Assembly: GCA_029721515.1 (NCBI GenBank)
Contig: CM056566.1
Span: forward strand, 19,768,353-19,832,352
Length of the DNA: 64,000 nt
Source of the DNA: Synanceia verrucosa
Taxonomy: Eukaryota; Chordata; Actinopteri; Perciformes; Synanceiidae
Direction: 5' to 3'
Shown here piece by piece: positions 34,743 through 48,300 of the stretch. Within the stretch, counting starts at the first letter, position 1; each line of letters opens with the position of its first letter. Position numbers and translations under genes: made by a program. Below the pieces are notes generated by a model. That model was not told the DNA's origin, searched no databases, and worked only from the letters and a program-made list of their open reading frames with translations.

Positions 34743-36900
34743 TGCTATTCTTGAATCATGCCAATGGATGAATGAACGCGCTGTCAGTGAAGTGTTCCTG
34801 ACACCGTTCCCTGTTTTCAAACAAAATTATTTATGTAAAAGCTGGGTTCATTTAACTGATACGCAAATAATTGCAGTATAATATCAATCCACAATTGTCC
34901 ACAGAAGGTTTGCGGAGCACTCTTTTCGTAAAATGGGAATTTTAACACTAATAATTGGGCTCAAACCTCTGAATTGTGTCCGTGAGCAGGATCCTGAATC
35001 CCTACCAGCTCCAGATCTGCTGAATATTAAAATGTGCAAGGATACAGTAAACTACAGGCACTAAATGTCAACGTGTTTTCAGGGCGAGTCAGCATTTAAA
35101 CCTTGATCTACTCACATCAACTTTAATCATTCATTAGACTGAGAGGTGGCAACTGCTGCAGTCTGTGTGCTGACTAAGGGGAATCACACACACTCAACAC
35201 ATCAGCCTCATTGGATGAAAATCAATAGCAGACATGAGGACAGATTGGTTTTTTTTAAATAAATTTAAATACATGCAGTTATAACACAGTTGCTCCAAAA
35301 TTAGGACTATGGATCAAACTTTTATTTAGCCACTACTTGATGGATTTCCACTGTGCAGACTCACATTGCTGCTAGATTGTTGTTTAGAGTTATTTTTCTA
35401 CAGCCTCAATTAATAAATGCCACCCTGTTTATCCTCAGACTCTCATAATGTGTCTCTTAATAAACAGAGAGTCAAACAGAACGAGGCAAACATGCTGCAG
35501 ACTTGCTGTGTATCACTGAAAACTGATTAACTCCTGCTATCTGTGCTGTTCACTGATAAACGTGGATCAAACATTTCCGGAAAGGGAAGGTTTTCTGGAT
35601 ATCTGTATTCCCGTCTGACAGCTATCCTTTCCTCTCATTGTCTCCTGAAACAACAAGATCTTGTCTTGGGTTTTATGACTTTCACAACCTCCAGCGCCAG
35701 CACTCCTGGCAAGTTAGATTTGAGACTTCTCACTACTGTACGGCCGACGTGATGCAAGAAATGCATTCACAGTTGCTTCACAGTTTGACTGTGAAAGTGA
35801 GGCTTATTTTCCACAGCTATTTGGTTTGATGTGTGTTCTGTTTTCACTGTAGAGCTACGTCAAATACATTTCTCATTTCCCATTGAAGTTTTTCAGATTC
35901 TCCTGTTTGAAGTGTAACGCATCCTCCGTCATATTTACATCCAGACTTGTAAGCTTCAATTAGGTCACATTATGTTGTATTTTAGGGCCATATTTAGACA
36001 TATTGTATTGGCCTGAGGCAAGATGAGTCACACACTGACCACACACACAAACACATGACCAATTGGCACAGATGACAGGATGGAAATTGGAAATAAACAA
36101 CTCAATCACAAAAACAGCTTCATACTTTCATCCTGTGGGATTCTTGTTTAAATTTTAATCTGTTTAATGAATCACAGGAAAGTGTCATTTCCCCAGTACA
36201 TTGTGATAGGGTTGTAACTTTTCCTGCACGCAGTTATGTGAAGAATTTCACAACTAAATGAACAGCGTCCAATGAAACTCATTTATAACTCCGAGCCGCA
36301 GCAGCAGGGAGGGAGGTTTGTGCACCGTAAATTGGAACCAGAGGCAGAAATATGAGACATAAAAGCATCACTCCAGCAAAGCTTGTGTGCAACTGCAGCT
36401 AAAGAAAGCACCAATGAGTCAGACATACAAGACTTTGGAGGAGGAAAGTGTTAGACTTACCAAAAAGTCCAGATCTCACCAGGGATATAGGGGTGGGGGC
36501 TCTTCAGGAGACAGCTGTGCCTCAGACTCTGAGGAGTGTTGGACCCTGGATGGCTGGCCTGAGAAATGGTTCAGGGAGGTGTGTACGTCACACTGAGATC
36601 CAGACTCAAGGAGAGTCCAGGGTCTGTTGGCTGAGCTCAGGGCCTTTTAAGACAGGGAGGGTCTGAAGGGAAATCTGGCTCAGCCTCCTGTCTCCTCCCA
36701 TCTCTCCACTCTTACTGCTGGAGCTGAGAAACCTGATTCCCTAGTCGCTGCTGCCTCACACTGGTACGCTCTGATCCCTCTCCTCCTCCTCCTCCTCCTC
36801 TCCCTTCCTTCCTTCCTTTCCTGCCACTCCCTCACTCCGCCATCCGCAGACCCGTCGCTGCATCTGGTCAGGGTCACTCCCCTCAGTCTGGCTGTCTTTC
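34743..36900 (-). promoter_or_regulatory. plcd4: PLCD4 5' UTR and upstream region
   Basis: The 19-nt coding exon likely extends upstream to an acceptor (GAAAACAG) with the exon starting at 34810. A strong donor on the minus strand, TTTTTG|GTAAGT, ends a probable non-coding first exon at 36461. Upstream of it lies a GGA-rich stretch (about 36775-36825), and no in-frame ATG continues to the donor. Exon 1 is inferred from splice signals only. The intron between (34811-36460) shows no coding exon. Confidence 0.45.
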
Positions 36901-38623
36901 TCCCTCGTCCTCTGCTCTGCAGATTGACTCATGTTTCTGTATTAGCACTGATAAAGAGCAACACAATTCTGGCAAAAGGCCTGCTGTGTTGGGCAAAGAA
37001 GCCACATCGTAAAATAATGAGAAATTCATATTGTGCATGAAAGAAATCAGAAGGTTGTGAGTGTGAGTATAGACAGATGAAGGGGTTTACTGCAGAATAT
37101 GGCACTACGCCACACACTGCAGAGGAGAGTCCTGATTGGTCGATGCAGTTTTTATTACAATGCTCACTTTATTTATCTCTCCCCTGCATTGATTTAACCT
37201 GATTTAACTTGCAGACAAATCACTGGTGAATATTAGCGTCTGACACGATGGACAGCTGATTCACAAATAGCAACATAAAAATGGAAAATATCACATTCTC
37301 TGTTCTCAGCCCAGTCGAACTAATGGGCTTTTCCATTTGAAGCGCAAACCCTGGACCAGGCCTATAATGACTTTAGCTACTGTAGCTCTTTCCTCATAAA
37401 GGGAAAACGAGCAAAAACACACAATGCATATAAGGAACGTCTCATATGGGGATAAGATTTGCACCCAAATGGAAGGCTTGAGTGTTTCTGTGATGGATCG
37501 GCCATTGTAGGGATAATGGAACCTATGGGGGCCACAATCTGCTAATGTACTTATGAAAGGGAATTAGGGCTCATCAGTGCAGACTGTGAGCACTCAGTGA
37601 GCACAGGTGAGCCAATTTCCTCATCTGAATGACAAAGAATGAACCTATAGTTTAGAAATAACTTTCAAACTTTGACTGGAATATCCAGCAAATTTAAAAA
37701 AAAAAAGTTCTGTCTTTACATGGCATCACTAATGACGCTTCATCAAAATACTGCAGCACTATAAGATAGAGCTGAGGACGTAAGACTGAGAGCAGTTCCT
37801 CGTGTGACAGAAAAAATATGGGATTTCACACTTGGTTTCATTTCTGAATTTTCTAGTAATCAATAAAAATTAAAAAAAAAAATAAAAAATAAAAAATATT
37901 TTGTGATATATATTTCATTATAATTAAAATACCACACACTTTCCCTAATGAAAACCAAAGTCAAATAAAATGCAGGATATAATATCTGAGAGGGTATAGC
38001 TTGATTGACCTGATCATGTGACCATGTGCGTTACTACGCTTCAAAATTATACATTATTCAGTTATTTTTAATACCTCCTGCTAATTATCTTTTCACAGTT
38101 TACTGTTGTAAACATGACGTATAGAAATCATGTCTAACCTATTTCATATTGTGAAATATTCCACAAATTTTTGACAGATTTGGAATTTAAATCTGTTGAT
38201 GCATCTACCATAATTCCTGAGTTTGTTTTGTATATTTTTTTTTGTCAATAAAAAAAATAATAGTACAAAATAAAAATAATTCTGTATGATTTATCATGAC
38301 TCTTCTGTGTGTGTGTTTAACAAATAGAGAGAGTGACCGCTCGGACACAGCACTCAGTAGGTGCTACACCTGAAACGCCAAGAAGAGCACTTTGCCGTTT
38401 ATTTCCCCGACTTGGACATGTCAGAGTTTTCACTATGATACTGTTCATCTTTCAAATGTTTATTGTGGCTAGTGTAAGATGCTGCAGCTCTTTCATAATT
38501 CATTGTTTGACTTATTGTTTGTTCAGTATTAATTTGCAGAATTTGACTGTACATATCCTGACCAGGGAATAAAATTCTCACTTTGTGCAGTAATCTCAAC
38601 CTGGCTTTTCTGCTTCTGCCCAT

Positions 38624-38811
38624 AATCCCAATTATCCTAATCCCCATGCATGTTTTTGGATGTTAGGACGAAGCCAGAGTAGCCGGAGAGAACCCACACA
38701 GACATGGGGAGAACATGCAAACTCTACACAGAAAGGCGCCAGGCTGGGAATCGAACCCAGTACCTTCTTGCTGTGAGGCGACAGTGCTTACCACTACACC
38801 ACCGTGCTGCC
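38624..38811 (-). mobile_element. tRNA-derived SINE, 3'-truncated copy 3
   Basis: It keeps the tRNA head (GGTGTAGTGGTAAGCACTGT and GGGTTCGATTCCCAG on the minus strand) but lacks the distal body and the ATCC tail. Near-identical 11-mers flank it: CTTCTGCCCAT (38613-38623) and CTTCTACCCAT (38812-38822). This suggests that the truncated form itself was inserted. Confidence 0.75.
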
Positions 38812-38884
38812 CTTCTACCCATCATATACATAATATGGCCTAAATGTCGTCTAAAATTAACATTTATTTACAATATAATATAGC

Positions 38885-39130
38885 TGTAGGTTACGTTGTA
38901 ACTGTGGTTTTCTGAGTGAAGAAACTATCTCTCCACCACAGGGTCGCTCAGGTCGTGTTGATCAAATAAAATCGGAGTGATCACACACACCTGTGCCTTA
39001 TACACCTGTGGGTGCCAGCACAGCTGGTGTGTCTTAAAAAAATTGTCCACGTTACCTGTCAAGTGGGGTCAATTCCCTGTACACATGGAATATGTAGCTG
39101 GGTGGAGAGATAGTCTCGATACGAGAGAGA
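38885..39130. repeat. Element with 14-bp inverted repeats
   Basis: ACTATCTCTCCACC near 38928-38941 is inverted exactly as GGTGGAGAGATAGT near 39101-39114. The left flank also holds the near-palindrome GTTACGTTGTAAC. The layout resembles a foldback MITE, but the termini are not defined. Confidence 0.5.
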
Positions 39131-39969
39131 TCATACAATTACATGATCAAAAGTAAAAAAAAAAATGTAAAAATTCTCTGTTTTGAATGTCTGGGGTTGC
39201 CAGAAATTTGTGACGTTGAAATGGGATTAATGAGCCAAAAAAGGTTGAGAACCACTGACCTAACTGCTGTACATACTGTAATGTAAGTTTAATAGAGCTC
39301 AGTGAAAAAAGAGACACAACCAGTCGTGTAGAAGATTAAAGTCTTATTTGAAAGTTTAGAAGCAACAAAAAAAATAACAGTTCCTACTTCGGAGTGGAAT
39401 GTTACAAAAAGTTACAGTGATAAACGGGGAAAGATGAGAGCAGACCGATATTTTGGAAAAGCTGATCTTAACAATCAATACTGGCTTATATTTGATATAT
39501 CAGTATTGATATGCTGACAGACATCCAGATAGAAATGTATTGTAGTTAACTGCAGCAATAAATGGTTTCATGTACATTTGGCCATTTTTCCTTATTTCAA
39601 GTTTAAAGTATTTATCTATTTATATTGTTCAGTGAAGTTTACTGATTAAAAAGTACTGATAGTGACATTTGTCATTCAACTGTAAAATATCCAACATCTT
39701 TCATTTTGGATGTTGCCAATCAACATTGGCTTTGAAAATCAGTGATCAGTCCGCTCTCTTAGCTCTTAGAAAACAGATTTTCACGTGTGAATAAGTGACC
39801 TTGCGTGGAAGTGACATACTGGTGTAAATTATCTATCCAAAAGCAAATCTCCCTTTATTTTGTCCTTCACTTTGCAGACAGTCTTGGCGCCAAATTTGGC
39901 AAATTACAAAATCTAGCCGGTGCTGAGAGAGTCCTTCGGTGTCGGCTGTAAAGACAGACTCTGTGCTCG

Positions 39970-42900
39970 TCACTGTGGAGCCAGCGGGATGCCTCTAGCG
40001 TCAGTGACCTGGCCCTCCTGCAGGTTCTTGACCAGCTGAGCAAGCCAGCGCTTGGTGGTGGTGTCGTCCTTCAGCACCTGGGCAAAGGTGCTGTCTTTCA
40101 GCTGGTCTGGAAGACACTGACGCAGTGCTTCTCTGGCTCTGGAGAAGGAAAAACCACGTTATCAACCAAAGTAAACTTTTCTGTCAACATGTTGCTCTAA
40201 AAGAGAAACATTTATGTTGGTGGCTCCAGGGATAAACCTTCTAAAAATGCCTATAATCAGGTCTACAAAGTAAACACTGGTAAATCTTTCCTGCAGCAAA
40301 CTGGTAAGCACAATTAATACTTTTTTTGGATGTATTTGCTATGACTATTATTATTATTTTCTTTAATTTCATTTAACATCACCTGCTGATGAAAACACAC
40401 ACACACAGCTAGGAAAAGGATAAGAAACACACTGTATTCAAATGCATTCATTGAATTGTTACTGAAAAAAAATCAAACAAAAATTAAGTGGAAAAAAGAA
40501 TGCTAATGGCAACAGACCACTGCAAGTCAAAAAGCGAAAGTGGAGAAAAATATATCACTCAGTTTTTCATCTCATCTGTTGCTCTTCTTACAACATTATA
40601 CACTGTTTACTTAAATATACGTATATATATTTATGTCAGTCCTACACATCATTTTTCATTTTTGTTTACTTAAAGGTACACTGTGTAGTTTTTTTCCTCC
40701 CATCTAGTGGTGAAATTTGATTTTGCATTCATGCTTATGTTTCTACAGGCCTTTATTTATGTTGTTGGCTACTGGAAGACTGTAAAATTTCATTGTTTGT
40801 GGGACGAATAAAGGTTTATCTTATCTTAATCATGGCATCTGTAAAGTAGGCACAAAATATTTAGAAATTTCTTTTATGATAACTGTTAAGACCACAGGCC
40901 GTCAGGCACAATGCTTGTGTAATGGCTCCCCCTACTGAAAGTAGAGATGATCAGATTCTTCAGTCATATTCTCTAACCATAGGGAGTCACTATATCCCAG
41001 TATTGGCAATGTGATATTTAAAAATATAAATATTGATATCATGTTAACAATGTTAATAATACACATATAATGTTATGTAAATAATCCAGTGTCTCTAAAA
41101 TCATTTCATATATAAAGTTATGGTCACATTTTTTCTCCACCTCCTTACATTTGCATTTTAACTGGAATTCATTTGCTAAAAAGAGGAAAAACATGTAATA
41201 AACAAAGATATAGAAGAATTTGATTCATTTTTCTTCGCATTTTCTATAAAAAAAAAAAATCACAGTAATGTCATGAATTCTCAAGGTTTCTTAAACAAAT
41301 GTTAAAACGCATATAGTATGCTGTATCTACAGAACAATGCTGTACCTGAGATTGTCAGAAAGACGAAGGTAGCAGCGAACAACATGCTTCAACAGACGGG
41401 CAGATGGTTCTTTAGAAAGCTGGAGCACCATTTTGCCCTGCAAAGACAAACATGAAAATGATATTGTGACAATTGATGCAAAGTGTCACACTGTGCAGAC
41501 AAACTCAGAGGGTAAATCCCCCAAAATGCATTGGTTTCTCAACACTTACAAGGATCATGGCCACATGAGAGAAACGTTCATACGTCTGACATATGTAGGC
41601 CAACCCTGTGTCATCCAACAAGATCTTCTGCAGTATGAAAGTAGCAACCTGTCAAAAAAAAATCAAGTGAATATTAGGAAGATATAAGCTGACTTTACAA
41701 CCCCATTAGGCACAGGAACAGACAGTTGATATAGGATTTATTTTTGCTTTAATTTAGCCCTTTAACATCTGAGCCTCAAAATTTCTGTCTGGACCTTTTT
41801 TGTCTTATCTTATCCAGAAGACTTGGAAATTACAAAATCTGTCAATTATTTACAATTTCCTGCATGTTATAAGAGTGTAATAGTAGTTTAAAAATGGTGA
41901 AAAACAAAAATGGAATGTCATTTAAGAGTTTCATTTGTCTAAATGTGCAATTACAGGTGCTTGTTACCACAGAGAACAAAGACAAGAAGACGGAAAAAAA
42001 AACATGTCTACTCAACGGTGTAGCTGATAGAGAAAACAAAGTCTTGGGCATTTATGTATGACTACCGACCAAATGCCGAGTCAGGGTTCATGTCAGTATA
42101 TGGACTGTATGAAAAGCTGCTGGGAGAGTTGAGTACCGTCTTGGAGAGCTCACTCCCTGATTCCATGATGCGGAGACACAGTGGGATGATTTCAGTGGTG
42201 AGGAGAAAGTTAATCACTTCTTGTTCATCTGTTTTGACCAAGGCACCTGCAGTAAACAGCAAAGATGTGCTTGTTGAAAATGACAGAGACACTGTTTAGT
42301 TTTGTTTAAGGAAGCGTATATCTAGACATTAAATCCCCAGTAGTATTAAAGTTTACCTATAACTCCGAGGCTGGTAAGTCGCAGGTACTCAAACGGGCGT
42401 GTTTTGCTCACGGTGTGTAGAAAAGGGTAAAGGAAAAGAGGGATGTGAGCAGCAAGAAAAGCCGACCTGGTACGGAACAAAGAAGTAAAAGCATTTTAAA
42501 TCAATGTCACCAGACTTACATACACTGTAAATATCAGACATAAACTACAAGGTGACCTAGTTTACACCATCATAGATTTAGCATGGAGAGAAAAATAAAT
42601 ACCTTTATTAACATTACAAGCAATTATCATGGATTAAAGCTCCAGTTCTCTAATGTAATATATATTCCTGGATCAATAATGACATATTAATAAAAATAAA
42701 AAGATTTAAACAAAGTCAGAGCAAATTGTGACAGCTTGTTATCACCTGCATTAAAAAAAACAAATCAGACACAAAAATCACAGGAATTTTTCATTTCACA
42801 GACTCCCAATTACCGAGTTTCTGGGTGTGAGGCAACACACTGCAGAAGTGCCAGGGCATTGCAGACTCTGTTAGACTGGTGAGCTGTAAGCGTAGGTGGG

Positions 42901-43816
42901 TTTATAGATGGATAGATGTTCACTATTTCCTAAAAAAGAGAAAGAAATATAATGTGGAAAGGAATAAGTTAAAAATATCATTGAAGACACGCAGCTCTAA
43001 TTGCAATGACAAAGGCATACTCTGTGCTATATGCATTGGGATGGGACGTGGGTCGTACCTGCAGCAGGGCAGCAATAGTGCCGCAGGAGTGCCAGAGCAT
43101 CGGCGCCAGGTCTGGCACAGATTCACGCTTCTTGCTAAGCTCCAGCAAGGCATTTTCTCTCGTCTCTGGACTGGACAGCTCATTGATCCATTGGTAGATC
43201 TTCTCCCGGTCTACCTGGGCCAGGGCTGTGACGTTGGTTACAGCCTGCAAAAGACAGCTTAAATAGTCAGTAAATGCATAAATACTGTTTATCATACTGT
43301 TAAAGAAAGACTGCAACTTGCAATTATGATTATCATAACAATGTACCATACGTTATGTATGTATCAGATAAATTCATAAAGGTATTTGTATCTGCTTTTG
43401 TGGGAGCAAATAGCTTTATCCTCCATGAGTTCTCAAATAATTTATCTATAAATATTATTATGTGTCCGTTCACCTGGTTGTGTCACACAAAAATCTTAAA
43501 GTTTTCCTTAGTCAGAGGCCCAACAACCACAAACATTTATTTTAAGATTTAAAAGGTCATCAAATGTGCGTTGAATTTGCAGTAACGGAATCGAGACTAG
43601 GCTATGTCCATTGGTTGAAATAGTGTAACCATAAAAAACACAACGTCTTGGGAATATTCTAATAATTAAATTCATAGTTAGTACGTGTATACAATCAGCC
43701 TCAACAACTGAAGCAAACCAAACACAAGAGGGAAAATGTAACTTATGTTCAGACGGTTGTTACCACACAGTAACATGACACTGATATTAGACACTCACTG
43801 CTCCCGTCGCCAGCAT
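39970..43816 (-). CDS. cnot9: CCR4-NOT complex subunit 9 (RQCD1/CAF40)
   Basis: Eight coding exons: 43799-43816, 43059-43244, 42814-42929, 42357-42466, 42137-42246, 41550-41648, 41346-41437, 39970-40138. Junctions are GT-AG and phased, giving 299 aa, the same length as human CNOT9. From about residue 12 the sequence is nearly the vertebrate consensus ([20 protein letters not shown], then ARM-type helices to [13 protein letters not shown]). Only the N-terminus (MLATGAAVTNVT) and a few positions differ. The family forms an armadillo-like fold that binds CNOT1 and the tryptophan pockets of GW182 and other recruiters, helping to deadenylate and repress mRNAs. The first coding exon is only 18 nt. 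It is head to head with USP37. Confidence 0.97.
40738..40830 (+). repeat. LINE/SINE tail ending in TATC repeats
   Basis: CTGTAAAATTTCATTGTTTG then GGGACGAATAAAGGTTTATC and TTATCTTAATC is a familiar fish retroposon tail. It lies in a CNOT9 intron. Confidence 0.5.
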
Positions 43817-45335
43817 TCCGAAGCCCTCTGTGGTCCAACGGTGTTGTTAAAACTATTTTATTAGCTGAATTACGTTGTGGTGACAAACTAATGTAGCTGC
43901 AATGAAACAAACTTGGCGTAACGTTAACTACCACACAGTACGGGCAGCTAGCCCAAGCTAGTTGCTAGCGCTAAGTGTCTTGACAAATAGAATCCAGTAG
44001 CTACGCGCGAACGTCAGCATTACAAGCAATATAAATTCATTGCCATAATAGCGCCGCAAAACGTTAATACTTCTATTTTTTTCTGTATCGATTGCAGCCT
44101 CGAGATCTCAAAACTGACCACTATTGGTAAAATAACACAATCCAGTAGCGAGTTTTTTGTTAGCAATGGTGTCAGCCAAGCTAGTGAAGACAAGCAATTA
44201 AGATCTCGCGGGAGGACGAACTCTCGGTTATCATTTCCGTTGTAAATTTTCACATTCCCGCCATCATCGCGCAGTGTTGCGAGGCGTCGTGTGCGGGTCC
44301 ACTGTCAACAACATACATACTGTGGGGCAGGTGTATGCCGGCAAAACAAACTTTCTGCCCTCGAAGGACCTACGGAAACGGTACCGTGATTTAAAAAGTT
44401 CCAAGACGAGCACATATCTTCGACAGGTAAATAACTAAGACGATTTACTGAAACCGTGACACTGTTTTCATCACCAAATTACAATCAGGCAAATTAGCCT
44501 GTTAGCTAGTTCCCGCTAGCCTGCTAGCAGACCTGCTAATGTCGGCCTCCTACATCCATTCAGCGTCTGTAGATGAGGGAACGAAGTCTAACGTTACATC
44601 CTAGACGTTCGTCTTGGTTGTAATGTCACCCTGTTTCTTTGTAACTTTGTAAGATTGTGCACGTTTTCGTCTTGTCAGAATAACGTCAACAATGCGAGAG
44701 CTAATGAGGGCTGGTGCAGTGTGTCGCACATCTCCGCACGTCTGCCATTGGGCTAGTTTGATGGCTAATGCAAACCAGGCTACACTGGCTGTTATTGGAC
44801 TCGCTAGCCAGCTAACACAAGTGGCGTGAGTTTCGTCACTGTGTGAAATAGTCACCCTTGTTTGTTAACATTTTGTTGCTGGTGTATCGGCAAAGTGAGC
44901 CGTTTCGTTGTTATGCTAATGGTACGTTGCTCGTGGTTTATTTGGGAGTTTGTTGTCACTTTCAACGAGCGCGCAGTCAAATGTTGGCAGTCGCGCGCTA
45001 GCTTTATTGTGTCATTAATAGTTTGCGTTAGCTTATCGGTAACGTAGGTGTCTCAAATTATATGTAACTTCAACAAGCAGTGGGTTTAACATTTAGCTCA
45101 TTAGCTAACGCTTCTCATCTCCCTACGGAGCGGACAGTTATAACGGTAATTCGTTGGCACCGATGTGGTTTAAGCATGACCTTTATTATCCACTTTGTGC
45201 TGACCAGGCATGGATGATGGAATACAAATTACACGCCATGGTTGTATTGACACAGTTGATTTTATTCCCCTGTTGTTTAGGATTTGTGTGATCACAAGTC
45301 CCAGCCTTGAAAGTACACCAACTGGATAGTAAGCC
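43817..45335. promoter_or_regulatory. Shared divergent promoter of CNOT9 and USP37, with USP37 5' UTR
   Basis: The stretch 43900-44430 is CpG-rich. It contains ATCTCGCGGGA at 44203-44213 (one change from the TCTCGCGAGA element) and CCCGCCATCATCG near 44257 (YY1-like on the other strand). A probable non-coding USP37 exon ends at 44426 (CGACAG|GTAAAT), and the coding exon follows an acceptor at 45279-45280. Binding sites are judged by eye. Confidence 0.6.
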
Positions 45336-48300
45336 ATGTCAACCACAGTGCCCAAACTCTCCAGCGGTGGCGCAGTTAACATCCGCTTCACCAGCCTGGA
45401 CCTGGGCACCACCAGATGGAAAGAGGGAACCTTTGAGATTCTGGAAAAGGAAAATAAAGTCAACCTCTGTATAAGATTCAACTGTGGCGGCGCTTCTAAA
45501 AGTTTCCAGGTATTGTTCAGTTTGTATTTATTCAATAATGGCTACAACTGCTAAACATTTCTTTGGTATTACATTTTTCATTGTTATATTTTGAGATATA
45601 CCACCTCTCACATTTTCGGAAACATCTGCCTAAATGCCATCAGAGCAGTCTTTGATGTTTTTCCCATTCATCATCTGCATATCAGAAGCCTCAGGGAAAC
45701 CGGTGCTATAGTAAGCGATTGTTGACACTTGTTCTTTGCTCTGCAAGATGAAGCCATGGCCAGCAAGCAGTAAGATACAGTTTCAGGGGTTTTGTGAAAT
45801 GTACAGCAATGGAAAATAAAACTTGAGGTAGGAAGTAACACACCACAAAGACTACATGCGCCACATATTGTGACTGTATCCTACATACACACGTTTGTTT
45901 CATCTCAACAGTCAATGAGATGAAGAAATGTTATGAATCAAGTCAGATCAGAAGTCCTTTATTGTTGACTTGACAGTAATAAAGGTGTACATGTTGTTAG
46001 CTTTATTAAATGGGGCAGTCATGCTTGGCGACTTTTCACACTCATATAGCATGCATGCACATACACCCACGTCCTCTTCCACATGCTTGAAGAGCATGAG
46101 AAAGGAAACACAACAGAGGCACGGAGTGTGAATGGTAGTGGCAAAATCTCTAGAGATATTCTGTGTAAAACACTGGTGATGCTGCCCTCGTTTGCTACAA
46201 GTGATGCATTGCATCACATTGCATTGGTGCGATCACTACCGGACTCATTCATTCATATAACAACTTTGGCCTTGTGTGTTCTGAATTAACTGTTTTAACA
46301 CACCAGGCATAAATTGGTATTAGTGAAAACAGAGAAGCTAACTTCTGGTATTTTCACCTGGTGTTCTTTGCTGTTTTGGAAGAAAGAAATGACAGAAGTG
46401 ACACGTGAGATTTTCAATTGACATATTTTCTTTTAGATATGAAGAGTGGTTCATGTATAATTTGAAAAGTAACTGATGCATATTTAAATTGTCAGTTGTT
46501 GTTGTTTTCTTGCCCTCAGTTGAACCAGAACTTGAAGAAAATTACCCCAGGACTGAGTCGAATCATGCTGACTTTGAAGGACAATAGTGTCATCACCCTG
46601 GACAAGATGCCCCCCTCTTTGCTTCAGAAGACTAAGGAATACCTGGAAAAGCTGAAACTGGGAAAGCCAAGTAATTATACCACTGCTCATTTGGTTTTTG
46701 ATTTTATATGGTCCTCAGTCCTTTTTAGTTGTATGTTAGTTGTATTTCTCAAGGTGAAGTTTTCTCACATCAAATGCCTGTTTTAGTTGTTTTAATAATA
46801 AACTATTAACGGTGCATTCAAAAACACAGTATTTAGCTACCAGAAGGGTTTACTAAATGTTCTTTCAGTTGGACTTTAACATGGCTTTTAGGTAAACAAT
46901 GGGTAGATTAGATAGCATATGAAATGTTTTTATCCTGTTGCATTTCGGTTTGAGCCCCCATTGTTTCTGATGCAAGTTTTTAATATAATTAAGGTAGTAG
47001 TAGTAATAGTAGTAAGTAATTAGTAGTAGTAATTAATATAATAATATATATTTTGAAATTTTTTCTATAAAGATTGCCTAAAGATAACAGACTACTGGTT
47101 TGGCATTAATTTCTCAACAGGCTTTTGATTTTCTTTATTTATATTGAGCAAATAGTCATACATCCTAACCTCTTTGTTTTTGATCACAGTTTTCCTGACT
47201 CCTTTCAGCTCCTACTTCCCACTGTGTCAGTGTCAATAATATTCCTATCCCACAGAAACCATTTTGACTGGAGTTACAGGAGGCCTCTACTTGTAGGCAC
47301 AAATTAATGACTAAATAAATACACTGGAGTAGGTAAAAGGTTGTTGTAGCTGTAGTAGATGATGTTTTGTGAGAGGTAGGATTCCCACCCCTAGACCGAA
47401 TTGTTTAAAGAATCATTTAATTTGCATTTTTTTGTCCTGAGCTCTTATTCTTTTTTAACTTAGCAGTTTTAAAATCATCCCACGGAAGTGCAAACTTCAG
47501 TGTGCTTGGGAACCGCTCTGTGAAAAATGAGACAAATCCCTCAGGGGAGAGACAGGTGAGCAAGTACACAAACCCACATTGTTAACTTTTAATTTAGACA
47601 AGCGTGCCCTTACATTTTACTTACATATCCAGATTCTTACCGTCTTCCAGACAACACCGAGGCGGCAGAGTGCAGAAGGCAGAGAGGACACAACACCAAG
47701 AAAGCCTCTGGGCAGCCCAAGTAGAGCTGCCTCCACACCCACTCGCACTGGACTCTCTGAGAATAGGTATGATCGAAACTCATATTGCTTTTTCAGTGCA
47801 AATTATGTCATGTGAACAGTGGTTAATCTAATTATATCAGCATGTTTGATCATTAGTTACTGACGACTATGACTTCTAGTTTCCTTGAGTTCTGCTTTAT
47901 GACCTGCCAGCATGTCTCTGGCAACACATTTTGGGCAGTTTGTCCAAGCATAGTTAACATCCTGCAAATAACGTTGATTCTGTCAATGTTTTTCAGGAGC
48001 GAGAAGAGAAAAAGACTTCTTACATCTGAAAGTGACCTGACTGAGGACTACCCCAAGGAAAATGACTCTTCAAGGTAAAAACAACACGCCTCGCTGCCCA
48101 GACTGAACTCTAATGCTTATTGGATATACATGGAATGACCTGACATCGGTAGCCTTTTGTCAGTCTCTGTAATAAGGTTTTTGGCTTTTTTTTTTCCTCC
48201 TCTGGTAATAACATGGATACTATAATTAGGCTGTCATGTAACAAAAAGCTGTACATGTACATTTTCTTAGCAACAACAAGGCTACTTCAGATCCATCCAG

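Larger units (their letters stand above)
36901..39969. other. Intergenic region between PLCD4 and CNOT9
   Basis: No coding exon is seen. It contains a truncated SINE (38624-38811), an inverted-repeat element (38885-39130) and, at its right end, the CNOT9 3' UTR, with AATAAA on the minus strand at 39854-39859. Otherwise it is AT-rich DNA without features I can name. Confidence 0.55.

Noticed and set aside
36387..36666. Plus-strand open frames upstream of PLCD4
   Set aside because: They resemble no known protein and lie antisense to the probable PLCD4 first exon.
42978..43349. Extended CNOT9 N-terminus upstream of 43244
   Set aside because: A strong acceptor (TTTTGCAG) precedes GCT GTA ACC, and the short ATG exon at 43799-43816 restores the family length of 299 aa.
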